Assembly: GCF_029873475.1 (NCBI RefSeq)
Contig: NZ_CP123499.1
Coordinates: 2,046,001-2,110,000 of the forward strand
From: Arsenophonus sp. aPb
GTDB taxonomy: Bacteria; Pseudomonadota; Gammaproteobacteria; Enterobacterales; Enterobacteriaceae
Reading direction: 5' to 3'
DNA: 64,000 bases
Part shown: piece by piece, positions 56,272 through 64,000 of the stretch
How positions within the stretch are numbered: position 1 is the first letter of the stretch
Layout of the letters: every line of letters begins with the position of its first letter
Notes under the pieces: generated by a model
The model's database searches: none
What the model was told of the DNA's origin: nothing
The model's input: the letters and a program-made list of their open reading frames with translations, nothing else
Translations under genes and position numbers: made by a program

Positions 56272-56601
56272 AAGACAACATCCTTGTTGTTTATCATAGT
56301 ATCAGTATGACAATACTATCATCAATATGAACGAAATATAAACAGAGTGTAACTAAAATATAATCCGAATATAACTGAAAAACGATGACAAAAATTTGAC
56401 TCCTGGGAGCAGCATGCGTGTCTGAGTGGCATATCTGATACAGCGACAATAGCGTCATGTTTTATTGGTACGTAGAAAGGAAAGCATAAAATTTCTTGCC
56501 ATATAATATTACAGTATATCACTAATAAAATTGATAAATCACCGCTGAGTAAAGTTTACCGCTATAGTTCTATACCATGATTTATAAGTGCTAGCTGATG
56601 C
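56272..56601. other. Spacer between the secreted-protein gene and yfcD
   Basis: 330 bases without a supported gene. A short stretch at about 56395-56480 is less AT-rich than its surroundings and may be a relic of something larger, but I recognise nothing in it. Confidence 0.4.
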
Positions 56602-57156
56602 CTAATCAACCTTCTGGCACAACTTAGTCTTTTGCAACTCATTATTATTGCGAGCTAACCAAAGTGAAACGGCTTTCAGTGAGTCGGGCGTAAATTCATG
56701 ACTACGTGCATTAATCTCTTCTGGCGTCAACCAAAAAACCGATTGCACTTCTGCTTCCTGTAAAGCAAAAGGGCCATGACTAACACAGCTAAACAAGCCG
56801 CCCCATACCCGACATTTAGGGGTTTCATAATAAAAAAGTCCATGCTCAGCAAAAGGTACGTCGGCAATTCCCAACTCTTCTTCTGCTTCTCGCCTTGCCG
56901 CAGCCAGCATACCTTCACCACGGGTTACCACTCCACCTGCGGTTGCGTCTAGTAAACCAGGATAAATATCTTTCGTCTTGGTACGACGTTGAACCAAAAT
57001 TTTGCCCATCCCATCATGCACAATAATATAGGCCGCTCGATGACGCAAATTCTCTGCTCTCATCTGCTGGCGCGTCGCCTGGGCAATTACTTTATTTTTG
57101 TCGTCAACAATATCAATCCATTCTGCATCAACTACTTCGCTTATTACTTGTCCCAT
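56602..57156 (-). CDS. yfcD: Nudix hydrolase YfcD
   Basis: A 184-residue Nudix protein. The Nudix box runs from Gly75 to Ile97 with REAEEELG at 89-96, matching the GX5EX7REUXEEXGU pattern. Overall similarity is to E. coli YfcD (180 residues), related to isopentenyl-diphosphate isomerase-like Nudix enzymes; its substrate is not known. It marks the return to the conserved E. coli gene order on the right side of the island. Confidence 0.9.
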   Translation of the reverse strand: MGQVISEVVDAEWIDIVDDKNKVIAQATRQQMRAENLRHRAAYIIVHDGMGKILVQRRTKTKDIYPGLLDATAGGVVTRGEGMLAAARREAEEELGIADVPFAEHGLFYYETPKCRVWGGLFSCVSHGPFALQEAEVQSVFWLTPEEINARSHEFTPDSLKAVSLWLARNNNELQKTKLCQKVD

Positions 57157-58030
57157 CTTAAAACCTTTCTCATTATTAAGCGGTCATCAATCTATTTACT
57201 TGAGTCTAAACTCAGTAACATTTTGATGCAAACCAAGTCTCAAACTTAAATAGCCATCTGCGCATTTTTCGCACCACATTTTTTAACTACAGCTTAAATA
57301 ATCATAGTCTGTTATTAGCAGATACAAAAGCCTTTACGGTAATGGTAGTTGATAAATGAAATAAACAACTCAATTAGGCATAAAATTATAACTATTAATT
57401 TTTATAACCTCTAATAAAATGATAATAAGCGCTAATTTAGCAAAATATAAAAATAAGATAGACTCATTTTAGCCGCTAAATAAAACGATAGAAAATAACT
57501 GGAATATATTAGCTATTTCAATATTAATTACTTCTATCTACAATCTGGTTTTTTATAAATAACAACCAATATCAATAGTAATTAATAAAAATATTGCTAT
57601 TATTATATCGGCATTGCACCTTTAGTTTCATTTTCATACATTAATAATCTGTAAAACAACAAATTTTTTCACAATGAACTTATTGATGAATATAATTCTC
57701 TTTTCATAAAAAATTAAAATAAATAAACTTCACTAATATGATTTTTAGCATTAATTTAATAATCTTATAAGCAATATGAATAAACCATTATTAGATAACT
57801 CATTATTTAATTTGTTTTGGTTTTAATTTAATAATAAAATAACTAAAAATCAACAATTGCAACGCCAATAATATTAATTAACCAAATTTGGCGAAGTTTT
57901 ATTAACCAATAAATTGGTCACAATCTTTCTAGCCAATTTATTGATAATAATCACAGTCTAATTATCTGCTGTTTCTTTAAATATCAATGCTATAGTTACT
58001 TATATTGTAAATGAAAACCACGGAGTGATA
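57157..58030. other. AT-rich divergent spacer between yfcD and yfcH
   Basis: About 870 very AT-rich bases with no supported gene, where E. coli has yfcE-yfcG and folX between these two genes. It contains an inverted repeat at 57907-57943 near the yfcH end. Confidence 0.5.
57907..57943. repeat. Inverted repeat upstream of yfcH
   Basis: CAATAAATTGG and CCAATTTATTG form an 11-bp perfect inverted repeat with a 15-base spacer; the left arm itself lies in the palindrome ACCAATAAATTGGT. It is about 90 bases before yfcH and could be a regulator-binding site or a hairpin. Confidence 0.45.
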
Positions 58031-58951
58031 ATGCGGATTTTTATTACTGGCAGTACAGGTTTAATTGGCTCACGGCTGGTGCAACAGCTTGTTATACATT
58101 CACACACTATTACCGTCTTGAGCCGATCATGTCAAAAAGTTTACACCCTATTTGGTCGTCATGTTGATTGTCTGACAAACTTAAATGAGATTGATAATCT
58201 TGATGGCTTTGATGCTATTATTAACCTTGCCGGTGAGCCAATTGCAAATAAACCTTGGACTAAAGAACAAAAAATAATTCTGTGTGAAAGCCGCTGGAAA
58301 ATGACAGAACGCTTAAGCCAACTGATTAAGGCTAGCAAAAAACCAGCAAAAACTTTTATTTCTGGCTCCGCAGTTGGCTATTATGGTGATCAGGGACAAG
58401 CCGTTGTCACTGAATCTGATATGCCGCATGCCGAATTCACCAACCAATTATGCCAAAAATGGGAATCCTTGGCATTACAAGCCGAAAGTGACAAAACACG
58501 CGTTTGTTTGTTACGAACCGGAGTCGTTCTGGCAAAAGAAGGCGGTGTGCTAAAGAAATTGTTACCGATATTTAAAGCCGGATTAGGCGGGCCAATAGGC
58601 AAAGGGAAACAGTATATTCCATGGATCCATATTGATGATGTGGTCAATGCTATCTTTTACCTACTTGTGACACCTGCATTATCTGGCGCATTTAATATTA
58701 CTTCTCCTTATCCCGTTCATAATGACCAGTTCAGTGCCATCCTGGCTGAAGTTCTTAATCGCCCTGCACTGATTAGAACGCCAGAATTTGTTATTAAATC
58801 GATTATGGGAGAATCGGCCGCATTGATGTTAAGTGGACAGCAAGCTATACCAAAGCGGCTTGAAGAAGCTGGATTTAAATTTCACTATGTTGACTTAAAA
58901 GAAGCGTTAGAATCATTACTGCTAACTTCATCGGAAGAGACAATTACTTAG
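58031..58951 (+). CDS. yfcH: YfcH, SDR39U1-type epimerase-like protein
   Basis: A 306-residue member of the extended short-chain dehydrogenase family. The nucleotide-binding ITGSTGLIGSRLV is at the N-terminus, SGSAVGYYG in the middle and a DUF1731 C-terminal domain (NRPALIRTPEF onward). The reaction is not established. I start at the ATG at 58031 because GGAG (58022-58025) is five bases upstream; the GTG at 58025 overlaps that site. Its 3' end overlaps the 3' end of ubiX by 8 bases, tail to tail. Confidence 0.92.
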   Translation: MRIFITGSTGLIGSRLVQQLVIHSHTITVLSRSCQKVYTLFGRHVDCLTNLNEIDNLDGFDAIINLAGEPIANKPWTKEQKIILCESRWKMTERLSQLIKASKKPAKTFISGSAVGYYGDQGQAVVTESDMPHAEFTNQLCQKWESLALQAESDKTRVCLLRTGVVLAKEGGVLKKLLPIFKAGLGGPIGKGKQYIPWIHIDDVVNAIFYLLVTPALSGAFNITSPYPVHNDQFSAILAEVLNRPALIRTPEFVIKSIMGESAALMLSGQQAIPKRLEEAGFKFHYVDLKEALESLLLTSSEETIT

Positions 58952-59519
58952 CATCCTGCCAACGAGTAAACAACGTTTGGGGTAATGTGATACCATATTG
59001 ATCTAATACGCGATTGACAGTTTGATCGACAATATCCTGTATTGTTTCTGGCTGATGATAAAAAGCCGGCATCGGTGGAAAAATTATCGCACCAATCTCT
59101 ATAACATTCATCATTAATCTCAAATGGCCTAGATGTAAAGGTGTTTCTCTGACACCCAATATTAATTTACGTTTCTCTTTCAAAATCACATCAGCCGCAC
59201 GCGCAATTAATGTATCATTGTAACTATTAGCAATGCCAGATAAGGTTTTTATTGAACACGGCATAATAATCATACCGGAAGTAATAAATGAGCCAGAAGA
59301 AATGGCCGCAGCAATATCCCTATTATCATAAACAACATCAGCCATTGCTTGAACATCACGTAAGCTATAAGTCGTCTCCAATGCTAACGTCTGCTTGGCG
59401 GCCGAGCTAACAATTAAATGGGTTTCAACATCAGCAACAGAACGTAAAACCTCGAGTAAACGAATACCGTAAATCGCACCACTGGCACCTGTTAGTCCGA
59501 TAATAATTTTCTGCATCAT
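58944..59519 (-). CDS. ubiX: Flavin prenyltransferase UbiX
   Basis: A 191-residue enzyme that makes prenylated FMN, the cofactor of the decarboxylase UbiD in ubiquinone synthesis. The flavin-binding GLTGASGAIYG, MPCSIKTLSGIANSYND and RETPLHLGHLRLMMNV segments are conserved along the full E. coli length (189). Two adjacent ATG codons (59519 and 59516) could each be the start. It follows purF by 92 bases on the same strand, as in E. coli. Confidence 0.95.
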   Translation of the reverse strand: MMQKIIIGLTGASGAIYGIRLLEVLRSVADVETHLIVSSAAKQTLALETTYSLRDVQAMADVVYDNRDIAAAISSGSFITSGMIIMPCSIKTLSGIANSYNDTLIARAADVILKEKRKLILGVRETPLHLGHLRLMMNVIEIGAIIFPPMPAFYHQPETIQDIVDQTVNRVLDQYGITLPQTLFTRWQDAK

Positions 59520-59611
59520 TTTTGCTCAATAATAACGATAAAATAGACTTCAGTATTGTAGGCTTGACAATATGCGATGAAGTCTAACTTAATTCAAAAT
59601 ATAACAACAAA

Positions 59612-61123
59612 TTAGCCTTCGTTGTAAATTTCTAAATTTTCGATTTCATTATGTTCTTTTAACTGATCATCCTTACGGAGATTTTCCAGATAATCCAGAT
59701 AAGCTTGATCAATATCTTTAGTGACATAAATACCATTAAAGACCGAACTTTCAAAAGTGGTAATATCTGGATTTTCCTCTCTAACAGCAGCAATTAAATC
59801 CGAAAGATCCTGGAAAATTAAATCATCCGCACCAATAAGTTGACGAATTTCATCCACTTCACGCCCATGGGCAATCAACTCATTGGCTGACGGCATATCA
59901 ATACCATACACATTGGGAAAACGAACTTCTGGTGATGCCGAAGCAAAATAGACCTTTTTTGCTCCTGCTTCGCGTGCTAACTCAACAATCTGTTCAGAAG
60001 TTGTTCCGCGCACAATAGAATCATCGACCAATAAAACATTTTTATCGCGGAATTCTGCTCGATTAACATTTAGCTTACGACGTACCGACTTACGTCGCTC
60101 TTGCTGCCCCGGCATGATAAAAGTGCGCCCCACATAACGATTTTTAACAAATCCTTGGCGATAAGGTTTACCCAAAATATAGGCGATTTCTAGCGCGCTA
60201 TCACAAGAAGTTTCAGGGATCGGGATCACAACATCAATATCCAAATCCTGCCATTGGCGAGCAATTTTAGCACCCAATTTTTGCCCCATCCGCAAACGAG
60301 CTTTATTAACCGATATTTTATCAATAAAAGAATCGGGTCTAGCTAAATAGACAAACTCAAATAGACAAGGGGTTAGCTGTGGATTTTCTGCACATTGACG
60401 GGAAAAAAGTTGCCCCTGTTCAGTAATATAAATTGCTTCCCCTGGTGCTACATCACGCAAAAATTCAAAACCAAGGGTATCTAAAGCGACACTTTCCGAA
60501 GCAACCATATACTCATTTTGGCCGCCTTCCAATGTGCGCTTACCAAGCACCAAAGGGCGAATACCAAACGGATCACGAAAAGCCACTAAACCATGCCCAA
60601 TAATCATCGCAACACAAGCATAAGCACCGCGAACTTTGTTATGCATTGCGCCAATAGCAGTAAAAATGTTTTCTGCTGTCAGGGGAAAATGAGCAAATTG
60701 ATCTAGTTCGTGAGCCAGGACATTGAGTAGGATTTCTGAATCAGAAGAAGTATTTACATGACGACGGGCCGTTTCAAATAGCGTTTTTCTTAATTCATGT
60801 GCATTAGTCAAATTACCATTATGGGTTAATGTAATGCCAAAAGGTGAATTAACATAAAAAGGTTGTGCTTCGGAAGCGCTGGAGCTACCCGCGGTAGGAT
60901 AACGCACATGGCCAATCCCCATTTTGCCCCGCAAACGAAGCATATGGCGAGCAGCAAACACATCTTTTACTAAGCCATTCGATTTACGTAGACGAAATTG
61001 CTTATTTTCATCAATCGTCGCAATACCTGCAGCATCTTGCCCACGATGTTGAAGCACTGTTAGCGCATCATAAATTGATTGGTTAACTGGTGTGAAACCA
61101 GCAATACCGACAATACCGCACAT
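59612..61123 (-). CDS. purF: Amidophosphoribosyltransferase PurF
   Basis: A 503-residue enzyme that commits PRPP to purine synthesis using glutamine. The nucleophile is Cys2 of MCGIVGIAG; the glutaminase domain contains GHVRYPTAGSSS, and the PRPP loop is VLLVDDSIVRGTTS in the C-terminal phosphoribosyltransferase domain. Length equals E. coli PurF (505). It lies 14 bases after cvpA and should be repressed through the PurR operator before cvpA. Confidence 0.97.
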   Translation of the reverse strand: MCGIVGIAGFTPVNQSIYDALTVLQHRGQDAAGIATIDENKQFRLRKSNGLVKDVFAARHMLRLRGKMGIGHVRYPTAGSSSASEAQPFYVNSPFGITLTHNGNLTNAHELRKTLFETARRHVNTSSDSEILLNVLAHELDQFAHFPLTAENIFTAIGAMHNKVRGAYACVAMIIGHGLVAFRDPFGIRPLVLGKRTLEGGQNEYMVASESVALDTLGFEFLRDVAPGEAIYITEQGQLFSRQCAENPQLTPCLFEFVYLARPDSFIDKISVNKARLRMGQKLGAKIARQWQDLDIDVVIPIPETSCDSALEIAYILGKPYRQGFVKNRYVGRTFIMPGQQERRKSVRRKLNVNRAEFRDKNVLLVDDSIVRGTTSEQIVELAREAGAKKVYFASASPEVRFPNVYGIDMPSANELIAHGREVDEIRQLIGADDLIFQDLSDLIAAVREENPDITTFESSVFNGIYVTKDIDQAYLDYLENLRKDDQLKEHNEIENLEIYNEG

Positions 61124-61137
61124 CTACTTTTTCCTCA

Positions 61138-61641
61138 TCAGCCAAGCGGAGTGATACTTTCCGGTAAAAAACTTGATGCATTTTTTAAATAATCAAAAAA
61201 CCATCTAATAATATGACTAAATTGGGGTATCAATTCAGAACGTTGCCAATCTTCACTTTTTGGCAGGGGTGTAAAAGTATCTAGAAAAAACAAAATTGCC
61301 GACACAATTAATATACCGCGCAATACGCCAAAACAGACGCCTAACACACGATCAGTGCCTGATAATCCAGTTTTCTCAACTAACGAACTAATTACATAAT
61401 TGACTACAGCACCTACAATTAACGTTGCGATAAATAAGATCGCAATGGCAATACCATTTCTGATCAGCGGGTCGTCAAAACGAGTCAGATAAGTTGCCAG
61501 ATAAGGATAAAATTGACTAGCAACAAAAAAAGCACAACCCCAGGTAATCAGTGATAAAGCTTCTCGTACAAAACCACGAATTAAACTAACCAAGGCAGAA
61601 AAACCAATAATGGCAATAATAGCGTAATCAATCCAAACCAT
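61138..61641 (-). CDS. cvpA: CvpA inner-membrane protein
   Basis: A 167-residue membrane protein with four hydrophobic helices, starting MVWIDYAIIAIIGFSALVSL, as in E. coli CvpA, first named for colicin V production and later linked to bile and envelope stress tolerance. It is the first gene of the cvpA-purF transcript, with a PurR operator overlapping its promoter. Confidence 0.95.
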   Translation of the reverse strand: MVWIDYAIIAIIGFSALVSLIRGFVREALSLITWGCAFFVASQFYPYLATYLTRFDDPLIRNGIAIAILFIATLIVGAVVNYVISSLVEKTGLSGTDRVLGVCFGVLRGILIVSAILFFLDTFTPLPKSEDWQRSELIPQFSHIIRWFFDYLKNASSFLPESITPLG

Positions 61642-61696
61642 AATTTTAATCCAAGAAATTAAACATTCAGCATGGTCGAACGCATTCTAGCAGAAA

Positions 61697-61712
61697 ACGA
61701 AAACGTTTGCGT
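61697..61712 (-). promoter_or_regulatory. PurR operator and promoter of cvpA-purF
   Basis: ACGAAAACGTTTGCGT differs at one position from the palindromic PurR box ACGCAAACGTTTGCGT. On the minus strand it is followed by a TAGAAT -10 hexamer (61684-61689) and the cvpA start 56 bases further. Site, spacing and gene order agree with the E. coli cvpA-purF promoter, where PurR with guanine or hypoxanthine represses. Confidence 0.88.
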
Positions 61713-61735
61713 TAGATATTTTGCTGAACAGCGGC

Positions 61736-61772
61736 AAAAATTTGCGGCGAAAAGATAAATCATGATCGCCGC
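61736..61772 (-). terminator. Possible terminator after dedD
   Basis: On the minus strand GCGGCGA/TCGCCGC forms a 7-bp GC-rich stem with a 15-base loop, followed by AAA and five T residues, about 60 bases after the dedD stop. It lies just upstream of the cvpA promoter. Confidence 0.5.
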
Positions 61773-61832
61773 GTAAGTAATTAATATAATCGATTAGTAT
61801 CAATATGTTTTGTCTATTAGTACATACCCATT

Positions 61833-62450
61833 TTAAGGCTTATAACTGCGTATTTGACCTTGTAAGCCGGTTAAATCTTTCAATTCCGACAAACTGGACT
61901 GCAATTTTTCTCTCGACGCATTTGGGCCAATAAAAATTCGTGTCAATTGACCATTAACCGGTAATGATGGCTCAGTGTAGACCTGATAGCCAGATAAACG
62001 TAATCTAGCAATAATCTCTTCCACTTTTGCTGCATTTTTTAGTACGCCCAACTGAATGACATAAGCCCGTCCCTGTGGTGCTTTGCTTTTCTCATTCGAC
62101 TTAGTACTTTGTTCTGGCTCCAACGCTGGTTTTTCAACTTTAGCTACGGATTTTGGCTTTGCTTGTTGTTGAACGGACTGACTATCTGCTAATTTGCTCT
62201 TTGAATCAGAAATAGCTTCAGAAATCATTGCTTGTGCAGCGCTCTCTGAGGGTGTCACTAGTGGTTTTGGATTAATTGGCGCAATAGGTTCAATTTCATA
62301 TTCATCGCTGGCTTTAGGCACCAAAGGGATCGCGGCAAATTCAGTTTCATTGTATTTCTTATTCCCATCCAATAATACCGGTAATACAATAACGCCAACG
62401 GCAACAATAACAATCGTTCCCACCAAACGGTTTTGAAACTTACTGGCCAC
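61833..62450 (-). CDS. dedD: Cell-division protein DedD (SPOR domain)
   Basis: A 205-residue septal-ring protein. One N-terminal membrane helix (VGTIVIVAVGVIVLPVLL) is followed by a flexible proline-, serine- and lysine-rich linker and a C-terminal SPOR domain (YVIQLGVLKNAAKVEEII to RIFIGPNAS) that binds denuded septal peptidoglycan. The start is GTG, with GAGGAA upstream, giving MASKFQNRLVG as in E. coli. It overlaps the end of folC by 11 bases. Confidence 0.94.
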   Translation of the reverse strand: MASKFQNRLVGTIVIVAVGVIVLPVLLDGNKKYNETEFAAIPLVPKASDEYEIEPIAPINPKPLVTPSESAAQAMISEAISDSKSKLADSQSVQQQAKPKSVAKVEKPALEPEQSTKSNEKSKAPQGRAYVIQLGVLKNAAKVEEIIARLRLSGYQVYTEPSLPVNGQLTRIFIGPNASREKLQSSLSELKDLTGLQGQIRSYKP

Positions 62451-63726
62451 TTAAGCTTTCCTCTTTTGTCTGCAGTTCCATAACTTCAGCGACAGTATGA
62501 AATGAGCCACAAACCACTACAATATCCTGTTCATTAGCTTGACTTATTGCTTGCAACCAGGCATCTTTGACCGTATCAAATTGGTAAGGTGAATCAACAT
62601 ATTGTGCTAATTGTGCAGCATCAGCGCCGCGTATTTCGCTTAATGAAGCGAGATACCATTTATCAACCTGCGGTGCCAGATAAGATAAAGTACTTTTTAT
62701 ATCTTTATCGGCTAACATAGCGACAACTGCATAAACTTTAGTATTTTTCTGCCTGGGCAAGCGAGAGAGTCTGTCGGCTAAATAAGCCGCCGCATGGGGA
62801 TTATGGGCAACATCTAAAATTACACAAGGTTGCTGGCTAATAATTTGAAAACGGCCTGGTAATTTTGCCTTAATTAATCCCCGGTGAATAGCCTGCAATG
62901 ATATGGCCCGACTAATGGCATCACCCTCTTTGATTAAACAATCAATAATTGCCAATGCTGTTGCAGCATTAGCTAATGGGACATTTGGCAAAGGTAACTG
63001 CTTAAAATCTTGCTCATGGGATTGCCAATGCCAATGATCATTTTGTGGTTCAAATTGCCAATCTACCCCACAACGAAATAACTTTGCGCCCAAAGCTTGA
63101 GCTACCTCATTAATCGACTTTGGCATATCTGGTTCACCCACAACCGCATAGCGTGCTGAACGAAAAATACCGGCCTTTTGATAACCAATCTGTTCCCGAT
63201 CACTACCCAGCCAATCAATGTGATCCAATGCAATACTGGTGATCGCAGCAATATTCGCATCCACAATATTGGTGGCATCTAATCGTCCACCTAAACCGAC
63301 TTCTAAAATAACCACATCAAGTTTAGCTTGTTTAAATAATTGCAAAGCTGCTAAGGTACCATATTCAAAGTAGGTCAACGTTGTTGTGCCGCGTTTAGAT
63401 TCAATATCAGCAAAAACGCGGCAAAATTCCTCTTCAGGCAACATCTTACCTTGGATCCTAACACGCTCAGTATAATCCAGCAGGTGTGGAGAGCTATAAA
63501 CGCCGACTTTTAATCCGGCTTCAATTAAAATAGATTCCAATGTATGGCAGGTGGTTCCTTTACCATTTGTTCCTGCAACCGTAACCACTTTCGGCGCCGG
63601 TTGTAAAAGATCCAGTTGACGAGCAACAACACCAACCCGCTCCAGCCCCATATCGATAATTTTATTATGCTGATTGGTTAAATAAGTTAACCAGCTAGCT
63701 AACGAAGAGGTCGCCTCTGGTATCAT
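62440..63726 (-). CDS. folC: Dihydrofolate/folylpolyglutamate synthase FolC
   Basis: A 428-residue Mur-ligase-family enzyme that adds glutamate to dihydropteroate and to folates. The ATP-binding loop VAGTNGKGTTCHTLE is at about residues 50-64; YFEYGTLAALQLF, EVGLGGRLDATN and the C-terminal VAHNPHAAAYLA are conserved. The frame opens further upstream to 63813, but those residues overlap accD and have no family counterpart, so I use the ATG at 63726, which gives a start close to E. coli. No strong ribosome site is visible there; coupling to accD, 19 bases upstream, is likely. Confidence 0.92.
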   Translation of the reverse strand: MIPEATSSLASWLTYLTNQHNKIIDMGLERVGVVARQLDLLQPAPKVVTVAGTNGKGTTCHTLESILIEAGLKVGVYSSPHLLDYTERVRIQGKMLPEEEFCRVFADIESKRGTTTLTYFEYGTLAALQLFKQAKLDVVILEVGLGGRLDATNIVDANIAAITSIALDHIDWLGSDREQIGYQKAGIFRSARYAVVGEPDMPKSINEVAQALGAKLFRCGVDWQFEPQNDHWHWQSHEQDFKQLPLPNVPLANAATALAIIDCLIKEGDAISRAISLQAIHRGLIKAKLPGRFQIISQQPCVILDVAHNPHAAAYLADRLSRLPRQKNTKVYAVVAMLADKDIKSTLSYLAPQVDKWYLASLSEIRGADAAQLAQYVDSPYQFDTVKDAWLQAISQANEQDIVVVCGSFHTVAEVMELQTKEESLSGQ

Positions 63727-63745
63727 CAAAGGATCAGATATATTG

Positions 63746-64000
63746 TCATTTTTGATCGGATTTGTTGTCAATTTCGGGTTTCTCACGATAGGGTGGCTCC
63801 AGATCATCGTCAACTAAGGTAATTATATCCATTTGGCTTGCGTCTTGTACGTTTTGATGAGTTAACATAGCCAGTATTTCAGCTAGTTTATCCCGCATTT
63901 CAGGCCGTCTGACAATCATATCAATCGCGCCCTTTTCTATCAGGAATTCACTGCGTTGAAAACCTGCTGGCAATTTTTCACGTACTGTTTGCTCAATAAC
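63746..64000 (-). CDS. accD: Acetyl-CoA carboxylase carboxyltransferase subunit beta, C-terminal part
   Basis: The frame is open to the right edge, so only the last 84 or so residues are present. VIEQTVREKLPAGFQRSEFL and KGAIDMIVRRPEMRDKLA are typical of the AccD C-terminus, followed by a variable acidic tail. With AccA it transfers the carboxyl group from biotin to acetyl-CoA to form malonyl-CoA. It is followed closely by folC, as in E. coli. Confidence 0.93.
   Translation of the reverse strand, partial: VIEQTVREKLPAGFQRSEFLIEKGAIDMIVRRPEMRDKLAEILAMLTHQNVQDASQMDIITLVDDDLEPPYREKPEIDNKSDQK

Noticed and set aside
56322..56522. A 66-codon minus-strand reading frame upstream of the secreted-protein gene.
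   Set aside because: Cysteine- and tyrosine-rich, no ribosome site, no family resemblance; most likely chance.
63727..63813. Longer start for folC at 63813 inside accD.
   Set aside because: The extra 29 residues overlap accD in another frame and do not fit the FolC N-terminus.
1..64000. CRISPR arrays, tRNA or rRNA genes, insertion sequences, phage integrases.
   Set aside because: I looked for repeat-spacer patterns, cloverleaf-like segments and transposase or integrase motifs and saw none.

Overview
The window looks like a chromosome segment from a low-GC, insect-associated member of the Enterobacterales. Gene content and order follow the Escherichia coli backbone closely: tyrP, yfaZ, men cluster, nuo operon, lrhA, alaA, yfbRSTUV, ackA-pta, then yfcD, yfcH, ubiX, purF, cvpA, dedD, folC, accD. 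The proteins are clearly gammaproteobacterial, the DNA is AT-rich with very AT-rich spacers, and an insecticidal Tc toxin locus is present. This fits the Morganellaceae (Arsenophonus, Photorhabdus, Xenorhabdus, Proteus, Providencia), with an Arsenophonus-like insect symbiont as my best guess. The species is inference; the family-level placement is firmer.

Layout. 1-2.75 kb: end of tyrP (+), yfaZ (-), catalase katA (+). 2.8-10 kb: six menaquinone genes on the minus strand (menF-D-H-B-C-E), mostly with overlapping ends. 10.1-25.1 kb: the complete 13-gene complex I operon nuoA-N (-), closed by a clear terminator. 25.9-33.3 kb: lrhA, alaA, yfbR, yfbS, yfbT, yfbU, yfbV. 33.7-37.1 kb: ackA-pta. 37.1-56.3 kb: accessory island between pta and yfcD. 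56.6-64 kb: yfcD, yfcH, ubiX, purF, cvpA, dedD, folC and the end of accD. Against the E. coli order, the elaB-yfbP block between menF and nuoN, yfcC after pta, and the his/argT transport genes between yfcH and ubiX are absent.

The island carries a three-part Tc toxin. A TccC-type cocoon protein with a C-terminal payload (tccC) lies next to pta. A divergent DUF4874/DUF4832 protein follows. Then come a TcA pore/receptor component, split into two frames, and a TcB component. By analogy with Photorhabdus, TcA would form the pentameric injector and TcB plus TccC the capsule that releases the payload. A small secreted protein, broken at a run of ten A residues, closes the island.

Four observations stand out. 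(1) tccC is bracketed by a direct repeat of the pta 3' end and its terminator, spaced exactly 3605 bp apart: about 81% identical over 240 bp, then perfectly identical over the last 121 bp. This looks like an integration scar. (2) The TccC payload has an HSSF...G / SGHYKPT motif pair that I recall from plant IQM-type calmodulin-binding proteins, and it matches none of the Tc payloads I know. (3) TcA is interrupted by an apparent -1 frameshift, and the second reading frame has no convincing start of its own. (4) The secreted protein is frameshifted at the A10 tract. Points 3 and 4 suggest either early decay of the island or expression that depends on slippage.

Metabolically the backbone encodes complex I, menaquinone, a ubiquinone-related enzyme (UbiX), acetate overflow (AckA-Pta) and purine and folate steps, so the organism is not a deeply reduced endosymbiont.
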